Assembly: GCA_022559845.1 (NCBI GenBank)
Contig: CM040126.1
Coordinates: 46,742,458-46,806,457, forward strand
Source: Amorphophallus konjac
Taxonomy: Eukaryota; Streptophyta; Magnoliopsida; Alismatales; Araceae
Direction of reading: 5' to 3'
Length of the DNA: 64,000 bases
Shown here: in pieces, positions 55,946 through 64,000 of the stretch
Layout: each line of letters begins with the position of its first letter
Position numbering within the stretch: the stretch's first letter is position 1
Notes under the pieces: generated by a model
Told to the model about the DNA's origin: nothing
Databases searched by the model: none
Seen by the model: the letters and a program-made list of their open reading frames with translations, nothing else
Program-made: the position numbers and the translations under genes

Positions 55946-56177
55946 TCTGTCTCGCATTGTGTGTTTGTGGTTTGCTTGTTCATATTGTTCATCTTTATCA
56001 TGTGGGAGTAGAGAGTTAGAGAGAACTGGTTCGTGTAGAGCTTAAATTTCATTTCAACATATTTCGTGTTGGAAGTTGATTTTTTTCTACTGCGTAAATT
56101 TTAAAAACTACCATTACGCTTGACGGTGACAATTCAACCCCCCTTTTTGTCCTCGCGTGCATCTAGGGACAACAATC

Positions 56178-56189
56178 TGGTATCAGAGC
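56178..56189 (+). promoter_or_regulatory. Primer-binding site, S2 (initiator tRNA-Met)
   Basis: TGGTATCAGAGC, three bases after the LTR. Confidence 0.88.
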
Positions 56190-56242
56190 ATGTCTATAAT
56201 TTTTAGGATAATCTTGCGATTGTAGAGGAAAGATCCTTTGCT

Positions 56243-56609
56243 ATGGCCAACAAGGGAATGCTCCCCGAGAGACATTCGATACACCGACCACCTTACTTTG
56301 ATGGGTCTAATTACCCATATTAGAAGAATAGGATGATTGTGTTCCTAAGGGCACAGGAATTTGAGGTGTGAAGAGTAGTGTCCAAAGGTCCTCATGTTTT
56401 ACCTGAGGATGAAGATGAACACATTAAGAAGTCATGTGCTAACTATAAGGCTATGAATATCATTCAATGCGCAATACACCCTAACGAATACTCACGTGTT
56501 TCTATGTGTTCATCTGCCTAGGAAATGTGGGAAAAACTCCAACTGATATACGAAGGCATGATGGAGGTCAAAGAAACAAAGGCTAACTTGTTGATTAGCG
56601 ACTACGAAT
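56243..56609 (+). pseudogene. S2 gag, truncated
   Basis: Starts MANKGMLPER and aligns with S1 gag (PYFDGSNYPY, MNIIQCAIHPNEYSRVSM, EVKETKANL). Stops replace expected residues near 56322, 56370 and 56519. It ends in the DYEL segment at 56609 where the following LTR begins. Confidence 0.88.
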
Positions 56610-58504
56610 TGATGCGGGACGGACACGGGGACCGACTCTACGTGATGCGAACCTCAGACTCTAAGTGAAGATGCGACCAGCAACATACGATGGGAGAGAC
56701 ACTAGGCCCGACACTAAGAGCTCCTATGGGCTATACGTCGCTAACAGAAGCGCAAGCTCACTCGTCGTCCCAAGCGAGGGAAACGCGGATCGTGCACGGT
56801 TGAGGAACCGGCAGAGTTAAGGGTAGTCCGACTCACTTCCATGCTCGGATCGAGTCATGGGACGCGTCACTCTCTCACTCACAGCGGTGACATGGACTCA
56901 CGGGTTAGAATCCTACGCTCTCACAGCGGCATACGACCATATACTAAACTAGCAAATGAACGCCAAGGAGTTAAGACCATTACCTCCACGCTCCCGGCAT
57001 GGGGAAGACAACCCTGGCCAAATCCGGACTCCCGGTTAACAAAGTTTTACTGCGGTACAAAAATTTGACCCACTCCACACAGAAAGGTAAAAGGTCACAT
57101 GTGGGACCTGGGAGTCACGCGAATCGGGTTGACGGGCAGCATCTTGATGTCGCTGCGTCGGTGCCGAATCCGCATTTTGGTGCTGTCCGGACGGCACGAT
57201 CTACGGCTTCGTGGGGCCCACGGACCGCTCTATCCTCCGAGTCTGATGGGGTGGGTCCCGCTGTGATGGAGTCCCATGGTGGAGCGCCTCCCTGGAAGGC
57301 GGTCGGGCGGGAACGCCAGTCGGAGGCCGATCGGCTCCGATCTCCAAGGCTTGGAGTTGCTGCCCACGGATCTGCTGTTTCTATTTTTGGGCGCACGACT
57401 GGGCGAGAGTCGCCGCTGTGATCAGCACCGATGTCGGATCGGCACGAAACCAGCGCCGTTGGAAGGCTGACTAGAAATCTTTCGACCCAATGGGACTCAA
57501 AAAAATTCACCGGAGCCGTGCTTCTGATGGGCGATTTTAGAACTGGCATGTTCTCAGTATCAGATCTGACTGGGCAGAAACTGAGTTTCCTGATAGTTGG
57601 CCTTGACTGCAGGATAGACCTCTGATTCAGACCTCGAGCCCTTCATAAAAGTTAAATAGGGGAGAGAGAGGGAAACAAAAATAATTTTTATGAAGGGATT
57701 CGTGGCGGTTTGGATGGGGAAAGATATTTTATACTGGTGGATGGTCGGATCTGGACAGAAGAAGATAGAACTGTGGGGGATCTGAGAGTGATTTTTATAA
57801 AATATGTGAAGACCTTTACTAATTCCACAAAAATTCGTGGGTGGTGGGGATGTTGGACAGAACATCAAATAAAATTGGGGGCTCACGCAAAAATCAAGAA
57901 GAGGATCAAAAGGGGGAAACACATGACTATTGTGACAGAAGACAGACAGTAGACAGATCTGGAAGGAAAAGATGAACGAAAATGGAAAAATGGAAAATGA
58001 AAACTAGAGGCCAAACCAATTTTTTTAGGATGTGGTGAGGACCCCTAGAACTCACTCTGAAAGTTTGAGCTCCAGATAGATTCGTAGCTAGGGGTAGAAA
58101 TTCGAGGAAGAAGGGTATGTCTTGGGTGGATAGAATTCCGGCGACGATGGTGGTGGTGCGATGGCGGCACGATGGCAGCGGCGGCGGCAGCGACGAACTC
58201 CGGAACCGATAGAGGAGGCTTCACACCTCAGAATCACAGCCTTCCCAACTGCTGAAGGGGGAGAGAGGAGAGAGAGGGGGGGCGGCCCTTGCTCATGGAG
58301 GAAATTCCAAGATTTTCTTCTCATTAATTGTAACAAAATGGGAATTACAAGCCTTTTATGTGAAATGCAAAATGACACAAACTAACCCTAGATCTAGGGT
58401 TGGGGAGGGTAAAAGAGGGAGTCCACATTTTTATTCTCCCATGTGATTTGGAACAAATAAAATAAAATTTCAAATCCTAATTTAATATGATAAAAGGGGG
58501 GCGC
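56610..58504 (-). repeat. Truncated LTR of an element related to G
   Basis: Starts TGATGCGGGACGG like the G LTR and shares its leader blocks (CGTGCACGGTTGA, CACTCTCTCACTC, a GGAAATTCCAAGATTTT-type tail) but is well diverged. It stops at 58504, where G inserted. The short ORFs inside are not supported as genes. Orientation is inferred from G. Confidence 0.7.
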
Positions 58505-60120
58505 TGATGCGGGACGGGACCACGGACACGACAAGCTAGCGGTCGTCCCTTAGCGAGGGAAGCGTCGGATGTGCACGGTTGAACAACCGGCAGTGAGCTA
58601 GGGTGGTCGGCTCTCAATTGTGCCCGGATCGGGTCACGGGACGGTCACTCTCTCACTCGCAGCAGTGATATGATAAATTAAAAGCGAGCTAGGTAACCCT
58701 ACACATGCTCTCTAGCAGCGGCATAAACAAGCATATATAGAAATAAGCGGAATGCCAAGCAAGGAGCGAATACGATACCTCCACGCGCTCGGCGTGGCGA
58801 AGATGGCACCCGGCCGAAACTCGTACTCCCGGGAACTTAATACATTAAGATTACAGCAATACAAGTAAGCCCACTCCACGCAGGGAGGTAACGGGCGACA
58901 CAAGGGGGCCCGGGAGGACCAATTCCGGGTTGACGGGCGGTTTCCGGGCACGGCTTCGGCTTCGCGCGTACTCGTGCTAGTGGGGCCCACGTGTGGACCG
59001 GAGGGGTCGTGTGGGACCTGATGCCTCCTCTGGTGTGGGTACACTTGGGAAGCGCTCCCCTAGGATGGCGAGTTGCTGGAACGACCGCCGGACGCCGGGC
59101 GGCCCTCGGACGACGCTCGCGGGAAACCGGCCACAAGTCTGCACTTGCTGTCTTCTCGCGCGCTGTCCGGCGAGATCGGCTGCTGTGATCAACCCCGTCG
59201 TCGGAATGCAACGAGCTCGGCGCCGTTGGAAAGAGGACTCCAAATACTTCGACGTAGGGGCCTTCAGAAAAAATAATCAGATACGTATATCTGACTTATG
59301 GAATTTACACCCTTGCTGTAAACAGGCCAGAACTGCAGGGGCAGGTTCTGACTTCTCTGAAAATCACCGTTGACCGGGGAGAAGACCACCGAATCTGGTG
59401 ATAATCTCTTCAGAAAAGTTGAAGATCTCTGAGAGAGGAAACCGGGACTATTTTTGGTTTCTTGATTGGACAAGAAATGGATTTTTTGGGATTTTTTGAG
59501 TGGACCTGGGTCGGATCTGGGACACTGTGGAAAAATTGCTCACAGGAACTGGTACGAAATTTGAAAAATACCTAGAGACCTTATCAAAAATTAGAAAATT
59601 CATGGTGATAGACATATGTGGACAGAAGTCTCAGTAATTTTTAGAGCCCCAACAAAATTCAAAACATGGGTCGAACAAGGTAGACTCAGAACTGATGAAC
59701 AGTAGACAGAACCTGAACAGAACTGAAATTTGAACTTGGACGAAATTCTAAAAATATCTAAAGGACGAATTTTTGACTGAAATTTTTTGTGGAGGTAAGG
59801 GTTCAAGAGGGGAACCAACCCTGAAAATTGGAGCTTCAGAAGATGAGGGAAGAGAGAGGGACAATTCGGAGAAGAGAGGTCTGTCCAGAGTGGACAGAAA
59901 ACCGAATTCGTTGGTGAAGACGCGTCGGCGGCGAGACGGCGGCGGCGGCGATCACCGGAGCTGCTTCAGAAGTTGGAGGGGATCAAGGGGGAGGGGATTA
60001 CACTCTAGAAATGGGCTGGAGGTGGAAGAACACCAGGGAGAGAGGGGAGAGGGGCGCAAGCTTCAAGGAGGCAAATGCTCATTTCTTCTTCATTAATTCA
60101 TTCAAAATGAAAATTACAAC

Positions 60121-60130
60121 CTTATATAGG
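60121..60130 (-). promoter_or_regulatory. TATA box, element G LTR
   Basis: The minus strand reads CCTATATAAG, upstream of the LTR transcript in minus sense. Confidence 0.5.
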
Positions 60131-60330
60131 ATGCCAACCAAACTCAATCTCAACCCTTGGATCTAGGGGTTTGGATTGGATGGCTGGGATACAATGAGAA
60201 TCCCACATTGAATACATTAGTTTAATCAAATTGACCACATGTGTTCAAACTTGGTGTAATTCCATTCAAACACAACCTAACTACAACTACCAAGCCTAAT
60301 AAGGCCAAAAGAGCATGCGCCCCCCTTCTT

Positions 60331-60575
60331 GGGCCAAGCCCATTCTTGGGCCAAGAGCCACTCCATATGGCATGCTAGGCATGGGCCATTCCCACTTTGA
60401 TGGCCCATGAGAGGATGGAATCCCATTTGGGCTTTAAGAGCCTTAATGACCCACTTTGAAACCAAATGGCCCAATATGAAGGAGCCATCTTAAATGGACC
60501 TTAAACATGCTACCTAGTTATGGACTCTTCCTAGAAAGAGGCCCATTGGCTTAATTAAGCCTTACAAGGATGGCC
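60331..60575. repeat. Cluster of TGGGCC/GGCCCA motifs in G U3
   Basis: About eight copies, two of them full TTGGGCCAA palindromes 18 bases apart. TGGGCY is the site II element bound by plant TCP factors, so these may be promoter sites. Confidence 0.6.
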
Positions 60576-60687
60576 CAAAAGAAGGAAATCAAAAATTACA
60601 CACTTTCAAGCTAATACAACCCATAAAACACACCTATACAAGCTAATACACACTAATACAATCCATAAGCTCATGATGTCCTCATCA

Positions 60688-61131
60688 ATTCTCCCCGGGT
60701 GGGAGAAACTCGACCCCGTCGAGTAGGGGTATGGCTGCTCGAGTACTCTGGCGGATCCGTCACCGTGCCAAGTAGCGCGGGTATGCTCCACTCCAAGTGA
60801 TCGGCACCTGCTCGTTCCACATATACTCGATATGCGCACTGCTATGGCCAAAGGTGGTCACTCCGAAGGGGCACTCTCAACGGAAGGAAACAGCTCAAAG
60901 ACTCACTAGGAATCACTGCTGAGTCCCGATAGGTGACTGATCCGGGTATAGAAGTAAACCGATCCCATACTCGTCAAGTGAATCGACTCGCTTCACACTC
61001 ATTCGGGAACGACACGAGCTTGCACAAGACACATGCAGACTCACCATGCACAGACACACGAATGCAAACCACGCAAACAAACCACACAAGAAAACACACT
61101 AACTCAACTATGACCCTAGACACACCTAATG
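60688..61131 (-). other. Element G 3' untranslated region
   Basis: Non-coding in the element's sense. No protein family is visible. A (CACA)-rich stretch lies at 61040-61110. Confidence 0.6.
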
Positions 61132-62793
61132 TTAGTCCGACCCGTACATGGGTGACGGCGGACCAGGACACCCGAATATGTGCCATGCATACACTAGATG
61201 TACTCGATGCTTGACGGAATGGATGACTCCTAGACACCCTAAGATGTACCAATCATGCATTGGCGACCTATGGGATTTGGGTGGGGAAGGACTAGGAGAT
61301 CCAAAACTACCCTCGTCATCACCCCTAGATGTAGAGACGGCGTGCCGACTAGGCCGAGGGGTATGAGTGGAATAGTGAACTCTTCGGAAGAGGTGGAGAG
61401 AATGTGATAGCTCGGGAGCTTCACTAGTGGAGGGGTCAAAAGGGTCGAAGAAGGTGTGACCCCATGAAGTGGGTTCCAACATGACATGGTCCCAATCGTG
61501 AAATTCTTGAAGGTGCGGGTGGTCACCTTCCTCCGTCATGGTAGATGGGACCGTGTATAGGAAATATGACTCCTCCCTCGGAAGCAAAGTCATGAAGTCG
61601 GGCTCATCCGGTAGTGGGAGAAGTAGAAGAACCTCCGTGGTGACACAACCCACGGTGCACTCGGAGGTAATGGACCCTATGGCCGGATGGGTGAAGCTAA
61701 GACTAGCGGGTTGGTCAAAGCCTCGGGTCAAAAGATGCGTCAACTTCCATTGTGAATCTAATCCCATGACAAGATCATCCAACGTATCAACATGGTGACG
61801 AGATCGAAATGTGGTATGGAATGAGTTGACCGGCACTAGTGGTAGTGTGGGGTCCATTGATGGGAAGGGATGTGGGACCAAGCCATCCTTGAGCCATCTA
61901 AGAAGTGGCTCGACTATGTAAAGTGTTCCCGTAAGAAACACGGGTGGCTCGGGCTTTGGTAGTTCCCACTTTGATGGTTTCGAATGAAGACTGGAGGTAG
62001 ATAACAATGGAGCATCCATGGGTGGTGGAGTAGCTTGTGTCCTTTCCCACCAATCCGAAATCATTTTCTTTATTTCCTCTAAGGAGCGGGTTGGAGGAGG
62101 GACCTTGGGGTGGACTAGCTCCTTAACTCTCGGCTCGGGTGTGAGCCTCGGCTCGGTTATAAGAGGGACTTCCACTCGGTTGGAGGTGCTTGAGTGGGTT
62201 GGGATGGGAGTGCCAAGGGGAGGTTGGTTGGTGGTGCATGGGCGGGCCACTAGATTGGGGTCACTTTGGTGGGTTTGGACGGCGGTGAAGGGGTGGGATT
62301 GGGTAGAGGTGTGGCCCACTTGATTGTGGGTGAGTTGGTGGGGTTGGTGAGTGGAATGACCTCCGTGGTTGGAGGTAGGTGGGCGGGGAACGTAGGCCCT
62401 CCTAAGCACTCTCTTCATTTCCCACCATGACTTGATGGGCCTTAGATTCCTATCCTCCCTCCAATATTTGATGTCCCTCCAAGTTGCAGCGGCTTCCCCA
62501 AAAAGTCGCCTTTTGGCAACATCGACTTGCATGGGCCCGTACATGATGTACACCTCGAAGTAATCATCCATAATGGCTTCCCATTCTAGATAGACACTCG
62601 GGTCATCGGACCCGTAGAAATCCCGGGTTTCGGGTCTCGTGGGGTGGTTCGGGTGGTCCTTCCATTTGAGATAGTATCGCCACCATCCCGGAGTTTGGGA
62701 CTCCATGGGACACGGGAAACTAGTGGGTGGCCATGCCGACACTCGGACCAAAACACTAGACACGACACTAAGTAATGCAAAGTTGGAATGCAC
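61132..62793 (-). CDS. Element G gag-like protein
   Basis: 553 residues, intact. A retrotransposon gag domain is at about residues 64-138 (DPSVYLEWEAIMDDYFEVY, MQVDVAKRRLFGEAAATW, SWWEMKRVLRRAYVPR). A His/Pro/Thr-rich middle follows to about 250. The C-terminal half (for example LHSKPSKWELPKPEPPVFL onward) matches no family I know, and no zinc knuckle is present. The methionine at residue 30 (MESQTPGWWR) is a better start than the first, which gives a hydrophobic leader not usual for gag. Expected to form particles with help from a full element. Confidence 0.8.
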   Translation of the reverse strand: MHSNFALLSVVSSVLVRVSAWPPTSFPCPMESQTPGWWRYYLKWKDHPNHPTRPETRDFYGSDDPSVYLEWEAIMDDYFEVYIMYGPMQVDVAKRRLFGEAAATWRDIKYWREDRNLRPIKSWWEMKRVLRRAYVPRPPTSNHGGHSTHQPHQLTHNQVGHTSTQSHPFTAVQTHQSDPNLVARPCTTNQPPLGTPIPTHSSTSNRVEVPLITEPRLTPEPRVKELVHPKVPPPTRSLEEIKKMISDWWERTQATPPPMDAPLLSTSSLHSKPSKWELPKPEPPVFLTGTLYIVEPLLRWLKDGLVPHPFPSMDPTLPLVPVNSFHTTFRSRHHVDTLDDLVMGLDSQWKLTHLLTRGFDQPASLSFTHPAIGSITSECTVGCVTTEVLLLLPLPDEPDFMTLLPREESYFLYTVPSTMTEEGDHPHLQEFHDWDHVMLEPTSWGHTFFDPFDPSTSEAPELSHSLHLFRRVHYSTHTPRPSRHAVSTSRGDDEGSFGSPSPSPPKSHRSPMHDWYILGCLGVIHSVKHRVHLVYAWHIFGCPGPPSPMYGSD

Positions 62794-63073
62794 TAACTAA
62801 TGCACACTAAGGACCCTAGACGTAAACCAAGACTCGATACGTGGCGGAGATAATTGACCCGAAGGTCACTCGCGCAAGTGTGCGGCCTTCCCGATAGGCG
62901 TAACCTAACGGTCGGACAACACCTTTTTATATACCGAGTAAAGGGATGTATGCGACCCAAAAATGACTCTTTTTGTTGTTTTAAAAATGTGATGATCCTA
63001 AACACGACTTAGACCGACTAATGACTACATGACACTCTTTTTTTTTTTGAATGCAACACCCTAGACTCAACCT
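62794..63073 (-). other. Element G 5' leader
   Basis: Non-coding, includes a T-run at 63040-63048. Confidence 0.7.
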
Positions 63074-63085
63074 GCTCTGATACCA
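63074..63085 (-). promoter_or_regulatory. Primer-binding site, element G (initiator tRNA-Met)
   Basis: Minus strand TGGTATCAGAGC, three bases from the LTR at 63089. Confidence 0.88.
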
Positions 63086-63088
63086 AAT

Positions 63089-64000
63089 TGATGCGGGACG
63101 GGACCACGGACACGACAAGCTAGCGGTCGTCCCTTAGCGAGGGAAGCGTCGGATGTGCACGGTTGAACAACCGGCAGTGAGCTAGGGTGGTCGGCTCTCA
63201 ATTGTGCCCGGATCGGGTCACGGGACGGTCACTCTCTCACTCGCAGCAGTGATATGATAAATTAAAAGCGAGCTAGGTAACCCTACACATGCTCTCTAGC
63301 AGCGGCATAAACAAGCATATATAGAAATAAGCGGAATGCCAAGCAAGGAGCGAATACGATACCTCCACGCGCTCGGCGTGGCGAAGATGGCACCCGGCCG
63401 AAACTCGTACTCCCGGGAACTTAATACATTAAGATTACAGCAATACAAGTAAGCCCACTCCACGCAGGGAGGTAACGGGCGACACAAGGGGGCCCGGGAG
63501 GACCAATTCCGGGTTGACGGGCGGTTTCCGGGCACGGCTTCGGCTTCGCGCGTACTCGTGCTAGTGGGGCCCACGTGTGGACCGGAGGGGTCGTGTGGGA
63601 CCTGATGCCTCCTCTGGTGTGGGTACACTTGGGAAGCGCTCCCCTAGGATGGCGAGTTGCTGGAACGACCGCCGGACGCCGGGCGGCCCTCGGACGACGC
63701 TCGCGGGAAACCGGCCACAAGTCTGCACTTGCTGTCTTCTCGCGCGCTGTCCGGCGAGATCGGCTGCTGTGATCAACCCCGTCGTCGGAATGCAACGAGC
63801 TCGGCGCCGTTGGAAAGAGGACTCCAAATACTTCGACGTAGGGGCCTTCAGAAAAAATAATCAGATACGTATATCTGACTTATGGAATTTACACCCTTGC
63901 TGTAAACAGGCCAGAACTGCAGGGGCAGGTTCTGACTTCTCTGAAAATCACCGTTGACCGGGGAGAAGACCACCGAATCTGGTGATAATCTCTTCAGAAA
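63089..64000 (-). repeat. Element G 5' LTR, cut by the window end
   Basis: First 912 bases in plus coordinates, seemingly identical to 58505-59416. Confidence 0.92.

Larger units (their letters stand above)
54166..56174 (+). repeat. S2 5' LTR
   Basis: 2009 bp, TGTTGGATCC...GACAACA. GTCGAC or GTTGAC pairs 21 apart at 54457/54478, 54534/54555, 54684/54705 and 55147/55168. TATA box TCTATATAAC at 55341-55350. The conserved hairpin block is at 55877-55945. Confidence 0.88.
54166..56609 (+). mobile_element. S2: second Sirevirus-type copia element, 5' part
   Basis: 5' LTR 54166-56174, primer site 56178-56189, then a decayed gag cut at 56610 by the next insertion. The rest lies beyond the window, so no target duplication can be checked. 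Confidence 0.88.
58505..60687 (-). repeat. Element G 3' LTR
   Basis: 2183 bp, TGATGCGGGA...CTCATCA. TATA-like CTATATAAGG on the minus strand at 60121-60130. U3 (60131-60687) holds many TGGGCC/GGCCCA motifs. A polypurine-like tract (minus CCCGGGGAGAAT) abuts the inner edge. Confidence 0.88.
58505..64000 (-). mobile_element. Element G: gag-only LTR retrotransposon (TR-GAG type), incomplete
   Basis: 3' LTR 58505-60687, internal 60688-63088, 5' LTR from 63089 to beyond the window. The minus-strand primer site (63074-63085) and gag ORF show orientation. Internal DNA holds gag and no protease, RT or integrase, matching the described TR-GAG class of terminal-repeat retrotransposons with only a GAG domain. 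I see no difference between the LTRs over the 912 bases available. Confidence 0.9.

Noticed and set aside
58712..59373. Overlapping ORFs on both strands, repeated identically at 63296-63957
   Set aside because: They lie in the two LTRs of G, and the repetition only reflects LTR identity.

Overview
This window is plant nuclear DNA made almost entirely of LTR retrotransposons nested inside one another. I see no ordinary host gene, rRNA or tRNA gene. The plant origin rests on Ogre/Tat Ty3-gypsy and Sirevirus Ty1-copia proteins, plant mobile domain (PMD) genes, initiator-tRNA-Met primer sites and plant-type introns. The species cannot be told; a repeat-rich angiosperm is likely.

Layout. (0) The oldest layer is a plus-strand Tat-lineage gypsy element ('C'). 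Its gag tail is at 3179-3624 and its PR-RT-RNaseH at 52213-54165, full of stops. (1) C is split by an Ogre-like minus-strand element 'B' (3625-52207; 1633-bp LTRs). (2) B is split twice: by Ogre-like minus-strand element 'A' (12001-32984; LTRs about 1345 bp with roughly ten differences; target duplication GGCAG) and by plus-strand Sirevirus 'S1' (37773-50413; 1373-bp LTRs; target duplication GAGAC). (3) The S1 3' LTR is split by a miniature element 'T' (47518-49561; LTRs 975/977 bp, internal region 92 bp; target duplication CTAAG). (4) C is interrupted again at 54166 by a second Sirevirus, 'S2'. The S2 gag is cut at 56610 by an LTR fragment, which is cut at 58505 by a gag-only element 'G' whose second LTR runs off the window. 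The first 3178 bases are an unresolved retroelement fragment carrying a GC-rich repeat array.

The most interesting system is in A and B. Between pol and the 3' LTR, on the strand opposite to gag-pol, A carries two PMD-type genes. The second is an intact eight-exon gene (791 codons, every intron in phase 0) with a C-terminal coiled coil. Around these genes, in intron 1, in the 5' UTR and in the LTRs lie about 60 copies of a short inverted repeat of fixed geometry, ACGCC-N9-GGCGT (19 nt). B shares the layout, primer site and conserved non-coding blocks and keeps only an exon 1 like that of the second gene, but it carries a different repeat, CGGTC-N7/8-GACCG. T (GCGCTA-N8-TAGCGC) and the two Sireviruses (GTCGAC pairs 21-22 bp apart) have further private versions, all upstream of the LTR TATA box. 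This looks like family-specific two-half-site targets that change with the family. A possible, untested model is self-recognition or anti-silencing by an element-encoded factor, comparable in logic to VANC proteins of VANDAL transposons.
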